This document shows, piece after piece, positions 24,805 through 32,727 of a stretch of DNA of 52,911 nucleotides. The position numbers and the translations under genes were made by a program. Each line of letters opens with the position of its first letter. Position 1 is the first letter of the stretch. Under the pieces are notes generated by a model. It was not told where the DNA came from. It worked only from the letters and a program-made list of their open reading frames with translations, and did not search any database. The DNA comes from an uncultured Clostridia bacterium (lineage in GTDB: Bacteria; Bacillota; Clostridia; TANB77; CAG-508). The DNA lies in assembly GCA_934130935.1 (NCBI GenBank), contig CAKOYQ010000012.1, positions 1 to 52,911 of the forward strand, written 5' to 3'.

Positions 24805-25859
24805 TTCATATCCTCCTCATCTTTTCTATCAAATTGTGATAAAAATCTGATATCATTTGCATACAAATACCTCATGTCTGGAATTCCATATTTAAACATA
24901 GCCAATCTATCAAGTCCTGTTCCAAATGCAAATCCACTATATTCTTCTGGGTCATATCCATTCATTTTTAAAACATTTGGATGTACAATTCCTGAACCAA
25001 GAACTTCTATCCATCCTGTTTGCTTACATAGGTTACATCCTTTTCCACTACATTTAAAACATGTTACATCTACTTCATATGATGGTTCTGTAAATGGAAA
25101 GTAACTTGGTCTAAAACGTAGTTCCGAATTTTTTCCTATTAATTTTTTTACAAATACTTCTAGTGTTCCTTTTAAATCTGCTAATGATACATTTCTTTCT
25201 TTTTTATCTATCACAAGTCCTTCTACTTGGCCAAACTGATGTGAATGTGTTGCATCATCTTCTCTACGATATGTTTTTCCAGCACATATCATTCTTATTG
25301 GTGTTTTTTCTTTATTTGCTAACATTGTTCTCGCTTGAACTGCTGATGTTTGTGTTCTTAGTAAATGTTCATTTGTAATATAAAAACTGTCTTGCATATC
25401 TCTTGCTGGGTGTCCTTTTGGTAAGTTCAATCTTTCAAAACAGAATTCATCTGTTTCTAATTCTGGTCCTGATACTATATCATATCCCATTGATACAAAT
25501 AAATCTTCTATTTCTTCTATTACTCTATTTACTGGATGCTTACTACCTCTTTTTATCTTTGTTCCTGGTAATGTTATATCTATTGTTTCATTTTCTATTT
25601 TTTCTGCTAACATATTTTGCATTATAGCATCCTCTGCAATAGATATTTTTTCTTCTATTGATTTTCTTGCTTCGTTTACTAATGCTCCCACTTTTGGTCT
25701 TTCTTCTGGTTTTAAACTTCCTAATGTTTTTAGTAAATTTGACAATTCACTTTTCTTTCCTAACATCTTTACTTTTAGTTCTTGTAGTTCTTGTGAATTT
25801 TTTATTTCTTTGACTTTTTCTTCTGCCTGTTTTTTGATTTTTTCAATTTTTTCTTGCAT
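24801..25859 (-). CDS. pheS: Phenylalanyl-tRNA synthetase alpha subunit
   Basis: Class II catalytic subunit of PheRS, 352 residues from the ATG that follows GGAGG by 7 bases; a longer frame runs up into the leader. An N-terminal coiled coil (~1-85) binds tRNA. Class II motifs are visible: motif 2 near CAGKTYRREDDATHSHQFGQ, the Phe-pocket segment RPSYFPFTEPSYEVDV, and motif 3 near GFAFGTGLDRLAMFKYGI. Four cysteines in CFKCSGKGCNLC suggest a small zinc site, as in some clostridial PheS. It is controlled by the T-box at 25893-26170. Confidence 0.98.
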   Translation of the reverse strand: MQEKIEKIKKQAEEKVKEIKNSQELQELKVKMLGKKSELSNLLKTLGSLKPEERPKVGALVNEARKSIEEKISIAEDAIMQNMLAEKIENETIDITLPGTKIKRGSKHPVNRVIEEIEDLFVSMGYDIVSGPELETDEFCFERLNLPKGHPARDMQDSFYITNEHLLRTQTSAVQARTMLANKEKTPIRMICAGKTYRREDDATHSHQFGQVEGLVIDKKERNVSLADLKGTLEVFVKKLIGKNSELRFRPSYFPFTEPSYEVDVTCFKCSGKGCNLCKQTGWIEVLGSGIVHPNVLKMNGYDPEEYSGFAFGTGLDRLAMFKYGIPDMRYLYANDIRFLSQFDRKDEEDMK

Positions 25860-25892
25860 TTTTCTTCCTCCTTTAAAATTATGATAAATATC

Positions 25893-26170
25893 GAAAAGAG
25901 CCAATTCATCCTACTTTTTTAGGACGAATGGCTCTTTCGTGGTACCACCTAAATTTATTAATAGTGCTTTTCTCTGCACTTGATTAACCTCTTTATAGTT
26001 TTAACGGTTCTACCGCTTCTTTCTACTTACTTTAACACACTCTGCTTTGAAAAGAAGATCTCTAAAGTGAAATTTCAATATATTTGGCATAAATAGCTCT
26101 CAGCTTTGCTATTTTCTCTGTAATGCTTTTTCAATACATTTACTTTGCTTTTTCCTAGATTGTATTATTT
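25893..26170 (-). promoter_or_regulatory. T-box riboswitch for pheST, tRNA-Phe responsive
   Basis: On the minus strand the conserved T-box sequence GGTGGTACCACG is at about 25937-25950. It is followed by a terminator with arms from GAGCCATTCGTCCTA and TAGGATGAATTGGCTC, then TTTTCG (25893-25937). Upstream lie the Stem I parts, including GCTGAGAG, and a TTC triplet near 26069-26071 in AAATTTCAC that fits a Phe specifier codon. By the known mechanism, uncharged tRNA-Phe would stabilise the antiterminator and switch on pheST. Confidence 0.93.
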
Positions 26171-26176
26171 TTGCAT

Positions 26177-26205
26177 ATTATATCATTCAAAACTGATTTT
26201 GTAAA
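26177..26205 (-). promoter_or_regulatory. pheST promoter
   Basis: Minus strand: TTTACA (26200-26205), 17-base spacer, TATAAT (26177-26182), directly before the T-box leader. Confidence 0.75.
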
Positions 26206-26224
26206 GCTTTTTTTCATAAATTGA

Positions 26225-26253
26225 TTGACGTTATTTACATAATGTGGTATAAT
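26225..26253 (+). promoter_or_regulatory. Promoter of the orphan gene at 26327
   Basis: TTGACG (26225-26230), exactly 17 bases, TATAAT (26248-26253). It lies back to back with the pheST promoter. The ~70-base leader contains a possible small hairpin AAGCTA/TAGCTT. Confidence 0.75.
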
Positions 26254-26326
26254 ATATTTTGTAAATAACTTCACACTATCTAAAGCTATTCTAAATAAAG
26301 TAGCTTGCTGTAAAAAGGAGAACTTT

Positions 26327-26818
26327 ATGAATACTATCAATTATCAGCAGCGGGTTATGTTCGATTATGATCGAAAGGTCCTTTATTTTAATAAAAGACC
26401 CTATGCATTAAGCCCTGTCACGGTATCAGAAATCGCTACCATCAGGAAAAAAGGAAAACCGTTTTTCCTGTACAAAAACAGAGAGGAATTATGGGGAACT
26501 CCCGTACCTCGATCCCTGTCCCTTATTGGAGCGACAGGGACTTTGGGGGCACATATGTGTTCCTACGCAGATAACGTCTGCGAGTACCTCTCAGCATGTA
26601 ATGATTCTGAAGGCTGCCCAAAGGCTAAAAATGCTGCCTGTTGCGGCATCGAAAATTTCGAATTCATCAATGAGGGATTTGAAACACTTTACACCAGACC
26701 CGAGAGTCTTTTAGTCTTGAAGTGTTGCAACTTCAAGAAAAAGAAGGAGAACAAAAAAGTTTCTCCTATTAAGCTAAAAAACATGGTGGAAGAGTTAAGG
26801 CTCTTCCTCTATAAATGA
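26327..26818 (+). CDS. Orphan Cys-rich hypothetical protein, higher-GC cassette 3
   Basis: Predicted 163-residue protein, not recognised. The start is the ATG after AAAGGAG. A cysteine-rich middle, about residues 85-115, has the order M-C-SYADNV-C-EYLSA-C-NDSEG-C-PKAKNAA-CC, and another CC pair occurs near the C-terminus (LKCCNFKKKK). This suggests metal or iron-sulphur binding, which is inference only. The tail is Lys-rich. Base composition is clearly richer in G+C than pheS and the sigma gene nearby. It is a single-gene unit with a near-consensus promoter and a strong terminator, like the cassettes at 7670 and 13418. No membrane segment or signal peptide is evident. Confidence 0.75.
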   Translation: MNTINYQQRVMFDYDRKVLYFNKRPYALSPVTVSEIATIRKKGKPFFLYKNREELWGTPVPRSLSLIGATGTLGAHMCSYADNVCEYLSACNDSEGCPKAKNAACCGIENFEFINEGFETLYTRPESLLVLKCCNFKKKKENKKVSPIKLKNMVEELRLFLYK

Positions 26819-26819
26819 C

Positions 26820-26862
26820 AAAAACCACCGCCTAACTCTAATGAGTTGGCGGTGGTTTTTAT
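26820..26862. terminator. Bidirectional terminator
   Basis: AAAACCACCGCC and GGCGGTGGTTTT form the arms, extended by AACTC/GAGTT. It serves both the orphan gene (plus) and the sigma-factor gene (minus), which converge here. Confidence 0.9.
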
Positions 26863-26880
26863 TTATATTCATTTGTACCA

Positions 26881-28080
26881 TTATTTGTCAAAATCTTCTA
26901 CATAATGCCATATTCTTATGGACATCTCTGGACGTCTTAGTCTCATTAATGCTCGTTGTTCAATTTGACTAATTTGTTCTGGCGAAACATTATATTCTCT
27001 TCCTATATCTGCTAATGTTCTGGCTTTCTCATCATTCAACCCAAATCTTTTTATTAAAACTTCTTTTTCTCTGTCCGGAAGTGTCGATAATACCTCATTC
27101 AAATCTTCTTTTAATAATCTCGTCATTGCATCATCATATACCATATCTTCTTTTCTAAATCCAACAGGATATATTTCATCTTTATCACTATAAACTCCGT
27201 CCAATATATATTCATTATCAAATTGTGTTCCCATATCTCCATCTGAAAGTCGTTCAAAAACCTTTTCTATATCTTTTCTATCGCTTTCAATTTGTTCCCA
27301 AGATTCTCTCTCCATTAGTTTTTGTAAAACTTCTAACTCTTGGATTTTTTGGAGCGATATATCCAACATATCAGAAATTTCATCTGATTTAGCTTCTCTC
27401 CCAAAATTAATAAGAATCTGATCTTTAATTTCTTGTATCATCACTAGCTGTTTAGCGATATCATTACTTCGCTTTATTTCTCTCTGTTTAGATGCCTCTC
27501 TAATAATTCTTCTGTGTATTGCTTTGACCGCATATGTCGAAAATCTAAATCCTTTGGAAGGATCATATTTATCAACAGCATCTATAAGACCTACATACGC
27601 CATTTGAATCTTGTCTTCTAATGATAATTTAATCTTTGAAATACTCTCCCATCCAGTAACCCATTTTGCTAACTTCATATTACGTTCAATTAGTTGTTCT
27701 CTGACCTTTAAATATTCTGGTATATTGTTTGTTTTATCTTCACTTGAGAAACTATTTAATTTCAAAAACAGTCTCTCCTGCTCTTCATCATCTAATACTT
27801 TTGGTGTAAAACATTTTCCCAGATTTAACATATGAGGACAATTAATGTCTTCTTTGCTTACCCTTCCATTTTTTCCTCTAATATTTATACCTTCCTTATG
27901 TAGCCAATTATATAAAAAATTTATTTCATCATTATTTCTTACAATTCTTAATATTTGATAATGTGGAATGCCTCCTTTACGGATTAACCCTTCTGCCTTT
28001 TTTATTAGCTCTTCTTTTCTCTCAAATAAAATCTTGTAATCTTCGTCTACATACTCATATTCATAATTTTGGATTTCCAT
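26881..28080 (-). CDS. Divergent sigma-70 family RNA polymerase sigma factor
   Basis: Predicted 399-residue sigma factor. Region 2 is seen around residues 150-205 (EDKIQMAYVGLIDAVDKYDP then GFRFSTYAVKAIHRRIIRE). Region 4 is near the C-terminus (LPDREKEVLIKRFGLND, then TLADIGREYNVSPEQISQIE and LRRP). Compared with housekeeping RpoD, the region 2.4 block normally reading TWWIRQAI is replaced by VKAIHRRI, and the region 4.2 ERIRQIE block reads EQISQIE. The ~130-residue N-terminus contains no recognisable region 1.1 or 1.2. It is therefore probably an alternative or lineage-specific sigma, not the primary one. GGGG precedes the start. It is transcribed alone. Confidence 0.85.
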   Translation of the reverse strand: MEIQNYEYEYVDEDYKILFERKEELIKKAEGLIRKGGIPHYQILRIVRNNDEINFLYNWLHKEGINIRGKNGRVSKEDINCPHMLNLGKCFTPKVLDDEEQERLFLKLNSFSSEDKTNNIPEYLKVREQLIERNMKLAKWVTGWESISKIKLSLEDKIQMAYVGLIDAVDKYDPSKGFRFSTYAVKAIHRRIIREASKQREIKRSNDIAKQLVMIQEIKDQILINFGREAKSDEISDMLDISLQKIQELEVLQKLMERESWEQIESDRKDIEKVFERLSDGDMGTQFDNEYILDGVYSDKDEIYPVGFRKEDMVYDDAMTRLLKEDLNEVLSTLPDREKEVLIKRFGLNDEKARTLADIGREYNVSPEQISQIEQRALMRLRRPEMSIRIWHYVEDFDK

Positions 28081-28173
28081 TTATTTGTTCCCCTTTTTGT
28101 TAAAAATCTTAATTATATTTTCTCTTCTTCTGTCTATATTCCAAAACTTATTACTTATTAAGTTATCCTAGCT

Positions 28174-28202
28174 ATTATATCATAATTTTTTCTTTCTGTC
28201 AT
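28174..28202 (-). promoter_or_regulatory. Promoter of the sigma-factor gene
   Basis: Minus strand: ATGACA (28197-28202), 17-base spacer, TATAAT (28174-28179). The leader is ~90 bases. Confidence 0.55.
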
Positions 28203-28244
28203 CATTTTATGAAAACCTTTTATATATTGTAACGAAAATTTAAA

Positions 28245-28283
28245 AAAACCACTAAGAAAAAATTCTCTTAGTGGTTTTTTAAC
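28245..28283 (-). terminator. Terminator of the spermidine-synthase-like gene
   Basis: AAAAAACCACTAAGAGAA and its complement form a hairpin followed on the minus strand by TTTTTTT, 5 bases after the stop codon. Confidence 0.85.
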
Positions 28284-28287
28284 TTCT

Positions 28288-29745
28288 CTAATGTCCTATA
28301 GGAGCAAAATCATCTGTTACAATTCTTTTATTAGTCTCAAATTGTGTAACTTCCATATCAAGGTATCTCTCATATTCTGAAATTTTTGATTTATCTATTT
28401 CAGGATTTCCCTTAATCCCAACAAGAATTAAGTTTTGTCTATCTGTTCTATCCTTATTAGCTACCATAAATATTTTAACATCATCAAAAACAGCTCTGTA
28501 TGTTGCATATTCATATTGAATAAATTTAGATTCCTCTCCTTCTATAGATGCTATAATATTAGTAAGCACTATCCCATTTGGTTTTAGTATATCCTTCGCG
28601 TGTGATAACGCTTCATATGTTGTTAGTTCAAATGGTGCATTTAAACCTTTAAAAGCATCAATTAAGATTGTATCATATTTATTTTTACTATAGTTTAAAT
28701 AACTTCTTCCATCTTGATTAAACACGTGTAGACGAGAATCATTAATATTTAACCCAAATTGTTCTACTGCAATTCGGGTCATTTTATCATCTATTTCTAC
28801 TACATCAATTTTTTTATCTTTATATTTTTGTAAATAATGTATCGGATAAGTATATGCTGCTCCACCTATTAATAAAGTATCTTTTGCATCTTTATTAAAA
28901 TACTCAAACAAATCATAATATCTTAAATATCTTGCACCCATTTCACCTGTTTCTGCATTTATATAAGATTCTAATCCTGTATCAACTTGCAATGTTTTAT
29001 ATGTTGCCTTTTCTGTTTTTATTTGTTTAACCCATATTCTACTATATTGTGAATCTGTATCTAATAATATATCTGGATTTTTTAATTTAAAAATCCATTT
29101 TCCTAAAATTATTAATATTAAAATTATACATATGGACAAAATACTTGTATAAATGAATTTCTTGTCTATTTTTTCTCTTGCAATAAAAGACATTAAGACA
29201 AGTACTATTGTTACTCCTATATTTATATTTGTTACTCCTATATTCGGAATCAAAACAAATCCCATTAAAAAAGTTCCAATTATACTTCCTATTGTTGAAA
29301 GTGACGAAATTCTACCTGATAATGAACCTATTTCATTATCTTCTTTACTTTTTATTTTTACAGCAAATGGCGAAATCATTGCTAATATAAAACTTGGAAT
29401 AGAAAATACTATTATTGCACATAATATTGCCGCCACTATTAAATTTGGAATTAATTCTGCTAATATTTTTACAATTACAGTTTCTAATAACGGAATTAAG
29501 CTTGTGATTATTGCTGCCAAAAGCAAAATATTGGATAATTTATCTATATTTGCATCTTTATCTGCTCTTTTTCCTCCAACCCAATATCCTATACTCATAC
29601 TTGCTAATATTATTCCTATTATACTTGTCCATACAACATTTGAACTTCCTACATATGGAGATAAAACTCTAGCTGCTATTAGTTCAAGTCCCATTCCTAT
29701 TGCACCACTCAAAAATACTATTATTTCTAATTTATGTTTTTTCAT
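28288..29745 (-). CDS. Membrane-fused spermidine-synthase-like methyltransferase-fold protein
   Basis: Protein of 485 residues with an N-terminal membrane half and a C-terminal spermidine-synthase-like domain. About seven hydrophobic helices fill residues 5-220 (for example EIIVFLSGAIGMGLELIAAR and IGSIIGTFLMGFVLIPNIGV). The soluble half has the Rossmann nucleotide-binding motif DTLLIGGAAYTYPIHYLQ, the acidic strand IDVVEIDDKM, and DTILIDAFKG at the catalytic position. This layout is the fused MFS/SpeE family, whose substrate is often unknown. Whether it makes polyamines is not decided by sequence; no speD or decarboxylase is nearby. GGAGG precedes the ATG. It lies downstream of a large hairpin that separates it from aspS. 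Confidence 0.85.
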   Translation of the reverse strand: MKKHKLEIIVFLSGAIGMGLELIAARVLSPYVGSSNVVWTSIIGIILASMSIGYWVGGKRADKDANIDKLSNILLLAAIITSLIPLLETVIVKILAELIPNLIVAAILCAIIVFSIPSFILAMISPFAVKIKSKEDNEIGSLSGRISSLSTIGSIIGTFLMGFVLIPNIGVTNINIGVTIVLVLMSFIAREKIDKKFIYTSILSICIILILIILGKWIFKLKNPDILLDTDSQYSRIWVKQIKTEKATYKTLQVDTGLESYINAETGEMGARYLRYYDLFEYFNKDAKDTLLIGGAAYTYPIHYLQKYKDKKIDVVEIDDKMTRIAVEQFGLNINDSRLHVFNQDGRSYLNYSKNKYDTILIDAFKGLNAPFELTTYEALSHAKDILKPNGIVLTNIIASIEGEESKFIQYEYATYRAVFDDVKIFMVANKDRTDRQNLILVGIKGNPEIDKSKISEYERYLDMEVTQFETNKRIVTDDFAPIGH

Positions 29746-29860
29746 AATTCCTCCATTCTTTGTTCTTTTATATTATAACATTTTTTATAATTTGTACATA
29801 TTTTTCTCCAAAAATTAATATACTATATAATTTGGTATCAAGAAAACTAAAACAGCAAGA

Positions 29861-29945
29861 GGGCAAAAAGGGGTCGGTTCCTTTTTTGCCCTTCCTTTGT
29901 GCTAAAAATAAAAGGGACAAAAAAGGAACCGACCCCTTTTTGCCC
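29861..29945. repeat. Long REP-like inverted repeat after aspS
   Basis: The left arm (29861-29891) begins GGGCAAAAAGGGGTCGGTTC and the right arm (29914-29945) is its reverse complement over 28 bases without a mismatch, ending GGGACA against TGCCC. The loop is 22 bases. It starts 5 bases after the aspS stop on the minus strand. The G/C-rich core GGGGTCGGTTCC is unlike the surrounding A/T DNA. It probably terminates aspS. The sequence style resembles dispersed REP-type palindromes of Clostridia. Confidence 0.85.
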
Positions 29946-29949
29946 TTAT

Positions 29950-31692
29950 TTATTTTTTCAACTGAATATGTACATCATCTAATTGTTGTTGCGTAACAAC
30001 AGAAGGTGCTCCCATTAATAAATCTCTTGCCTTTTTATTTTTAGGGAATGCTATAACTTCTCTAATATTTGTAGAATCTGCTATTAACATTACCATTCTA
30101 TCAACTCCTGGTGCAGCACCAGCATGTGGTGGTGTACCATATTGGAATGCATTATATAATGCTCCAAATCTATTTTTTACGTCTTCTTCTGTATATCCTG
30201 CAATCTCAAATGCTTTTACCATTATTTCTGGATCATGATTTCTTACTGCTCCTGATGCCATTTCATATCCATTACATACTAAATCAAACTGATAAGCAAG
30301 TATCTCTAATGGATCTTTATTTTCTAATGTTTCTAATCCACCCTGTGGCATTGAAAATGGATTATGACTAAAGTCTATTGTTCCTTCATCTGATAACTCA
30401 TACATTGGAAAATCTACAATAAAGCAGAATTTGTACACATTTTTTTCTATTAAATCTAATCTTTTACCTAATTCTATTCTTACCAAACCTGCAATTTTTT
30501 GTGCCTTATGAAATTCATCTGCAACAAAGAATATACTGTCTCCAGCTTTTACTTTATATTCTTCTTTTAATTTTGATTTAGCTTCTTCTGTTATGAATTT
30601 AGCAATTCCGCCTTGAATTGTTCCGTCTTTTTCGAATTTTGTCCAAGCTAAACCTTTTGCTCCAACTTCATCTGTTGTTGCAAACTCTGTCATCTTATCA
30701 AAAAATTTTCTTCCTTGCTCTGCACCATTTGGTACAACTATAATTTTTACTGTTTTATCTTTGAATGCATTAAATTCTGTATTTTCAAATATATTTGTTA
30801 CATCTTGTATTATTAATGGATTACGTAAATCTGGTTTATCAATTCCGTATTTTTCCATAGCTTCTAAATATGGTATACGTATAAATGGTCCCTCATCTAC
30901 TTTCCAATTTGTAAATTTTTTGAATGTGTGTGGTACTACATTTTCTATTACTTTAAACACATCTTCTTGTGTTGCAAAACTCATCTCAAAATCTAATTGA
31001 TAAAACTCTCCAGGTGCTCTATCTGCACGTGGGTCTTCGTCTCTAAAACATGGTGCTATTTGAAAATATTTATCAAATCCACTTACCATTAATAATTGTT
31101 TAAATTGTTGTGGTGCTTGTGGTAATGCATAAAATTCTCCTGGGTGTAATCTACTTGGTACTAAAAAGTCCCTAGCTCCCTCTGGAGAAGAATTTGCTAA
31201 TATTGGAGTCTGAATTTCTGCAAATCCAAGTTCATCCATTTTGTCTCTTAGTGTTTTTAAAATTTTTGAACGTAGTAATATTGTATCATGTAATTTTTGA
31301 TTTCTTAAATCTAAAAATCTATATTCAAGTCTTAAATCTTCTCTTACTTCTTGCTCTGTGTTTACCTCAAATGGCAACACATTTTTACATTTTCCTAATA
31401 CATCTATTTTATCTGCAACAACTTCTATTTCTCCTGTCGCCATCTTAGGATTTTTGCTACTTCTTTCTACAACTTTACCACAAATGTTAATACAACTTTC
31501 TGTGGCAAATTCTTTTGCTTGTTCTTGTAAATCGGTTTCATTTATTACTATTTGTGTTGTTCCATATTGATCTCTTAAATCTATAAATATCATTCCACCT
31601 AAGTTACGTATTTTTTGTATCCATCCAGATAGCTCAACTCGTTCTCCTACATTTTTTACGTTTAATTCTCCTAAATTATGTGTTCTATACAT
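29950..31692 (-). CDS. aspS: Aspartyl-tRNA synthetase
   Basis: Class II synthetase of 580 residues. Domains in order: N-terminal OB-fold anticodon-binding domain (VELSGWIQKIRNLGGMIFID), class II core with motif 2 around FRDEDPRADRAPGEFYQLD, a GAD insertion (~290-400), then motif 3 near GAAPGVDRMVMLIAD. FSHNPFSMPQ and the GAD domain mark the bacterial type. The ATG at 31692 is preferred to one 6 bases earlier because GGGGG lies 7 bases before it. It is transcribed alone from 31738-31766 and has no T-box. No gatCAB is visible here, so discriminating or non-discriminating status is not known. Confidence 0.96.
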   Translation of the reverse strand: MYRTHNLGELNVKNVGERVELSGWIQKIRNLGGMIFIDLRDQYGTTQIVINETDLQEQAKEFATESCINICGKVVERSSKNPKMATGEIEVVADKIDVLGKCKNVLPFEVNTEQEVREDLRLEYRFLDLRNQKLHDTILLRSKILKTLRDKMDELGFAEIQTPILANSSPEGARDFLVPSRLHPGEFYALPQAPQQFKQLLMVSGFDKYFQIAPCFRDEDPRADRAPGEFYQLDFEMSFATQEDVFKVIENVVPHTFKKFTNWKVDEGPFIRIPYLEAMEKYGIDKPDLRNPLIIQDVTNIFENTEFNAFKDKTVKIIVVPNGAEQGRKFFDKMTEFATTDEVGAKGLAWTKFEKDGTIQGGIAKFITEEAKSKLKEEYKVKAGDSIFFVADEFHKAQKIAGLVRIELGKRLDLIEKNVYKFCFIVDFPMYELSDEGTIDFSHNPFSMPQGGLETLENKDPLEILAYQFDLVCNGYEMASGAVRNHDPEIMVKAFEIAGYTEEDVKNRFGALYNAFQYGTPPHAGAAPGVDRMVMLIADSTNIREVIAFPKNKKARDLLMGAPSVVTQQQLDDVHIQLKK

Positions 31693-31737
31693 ATGCATTC
31701 CCCCTATATGTGCTGTTTTTTATTTTTATACTTACAT

Positions 31738-31766
31738 ATTTTACTACATATTGCTAAAAATAGCAA
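31738..31766 (-). promoter_or_regulatory. aspS promoter
   Basis: Minus strand: TTGCTA (31761-31766), 17-base spacer, TAAAAT (31738-31743). The -35 is one arm of the palindrome TTGCTATTTTTAGCAA (31751-31766), a possible operator. Confidence 0.5.
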
Positions 31767-31786
31767 GATTTCTTGACATTTTTGAC

Positions 31787-31911
31787 TATAATAGGAAAGT
31801 AATATATAATTTTAAAGTTTAACAAGGTGTTTTAAATTTGTTGCAAACAAATTTAAAATAGCAAAGCGTCCGTAGTTAAACGTCAAAATTATATATTACT
31901 TCCCTATTATA
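31787..31911. repeat. Palindromic repeat A, copy 2
   Basis: Outer arms TATAATAGGAAAG and CTTCCCTATTATA frame a core (31795-31903) of the same 109-base length as copy 1 (325-433), with 9 differences and no gaps by eye. GTTTAAC/GTTAAAC and the internal hairpin GTTTTAAATTTG/CAAATTTAAAAT are kept; changes in the inner stem leave pairs or G-T wobbles. GCAAAGCGTCCG is identical in both copies. It ends 10 bases before the rseP stop, that is, in the rseP 3' region. Confidence 0.85.
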
Positions 31912-31920
31912 AAAAATATA

Positions 31921-32700
31921 TTAAGAACCTGCTCCGATTCTTAATATATCATTATAGGTTACAAATATTGTCAAGGCCATTAAAATTGAAAATCCAAGTA
32001 ATTGAATTTTCGCCTCAGTTTCTAATTTCATAGGTTTCCTTCTAATTACTTCTATTAGTAATATTAATATTTTTCCACCATCTAATGCCGGAATTGGAAG
32101 TAAATTTGTTACTCCAAGTGATACAGATATTACAGCTAATAGATACAAATAATTTATTATTCCATTTGTCTTTACTACAACCTCTGAAATTCCTACAATT
32201 CCTACCATTTGGTCTGTTTTGATTCCACCAGTAATTAGTGTTTTTATGCTATCAAATATTGTGGCTATAAATTCTCCTGTACCTTTTGCACCATAATATA
32301 TTCTATTAAAAAATGTATCTCTCGCTGGGTCTAAAAACTGAATTCCAACTGATGATATTAATACGAAATATACTAATATTCCAAATATAATATTAACAGT
32401 TGCTCCAGCAAATACAATCGCCATTCTTTTCCATACACTTACTTTTGAAAATGAACCTACTGCATCTGATTCCTCATCTTCACCTTCCATACTGCAAAAG
32501 CCACCAAGTGGTATAATTCTTATAGAATATTTTGTTTCCTTTCCCTGTCTGCTCCAAATTACTTTTCCAAATCCTATTGCAAATTCATTTACTCTTACTT
32601 TGCAAAGTTTTGCTACTAGAAAATGTCCTCCTTCATGTATAAGGATTAAAAATCCTAGTAAAAATATTATTTTTATTGCATTAATTATAAAACTAATCAA
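31921..32700 (-). CDS. rseP: Site-2 protease of the RseP/M50 family, lacking a PDZ domain
   Basis: Membrane metalloprotease cleaving inside transmembrane segments. The zinc motif HEGGH is at residues 22-26 in the first helix, and the third ligand is in PALDGGK (about D207). RseP-type NEFAIGFG and SMEGEDEE segments follow the first helix, and the family C-terminus VISVSLGVTNLLPIPALDGG is intact. The protein has only 259 residues against ~340-450 for typical RseP; the missing part corresponds to the PDZ domain. The start is TTG with GGAGG upstream. It closes the pyrH-frr-uppS-cdsA operon, but dxr, often between cdsA and rseP, is absent. Confidence 0.9.
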   Translation of the reverse strand: MISFIINAIKIIFLLGFLILIHEGGHFLVAKLCKVRVNEFAIGFGKVIWSRQGKETKYSIRIIPLGGFCSMEGEDEESDAVGSFSKVSVWKRMAIVFAGATVNIIFGILVYFVLISSVGIQFLDPARDTFFNRIYYGAKGTGEFIATIFDSIKTLITGGIKTDQMVGIVGISEVVVKTNGIINYLYLLAVISVSLGVTNLLPIPALDGGKILILLIEVIRRKPMKLETEAKIQLLGFSILMALTIFVTYNDILRIGAGS

Positions 32701-32727
32701 TTTTTCCTCCTAAATAAGTATTAACAA

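Noticed and set aside
26155..26340. 61-codon minus-strand frame
   Set aside because: It overlaps the pheST promoter and the orphan-gene promoter and start; it has no ribosome binding site.
29153..29818. 221-codon plus-strand frame opposite the membrane part of the spermidine-synthase-like gene
   Set aside because: The complement of hydrophobic coding DNA often gives long hydrophobic frames; there is no ribosome binding site and the minus-strand gene is clear.
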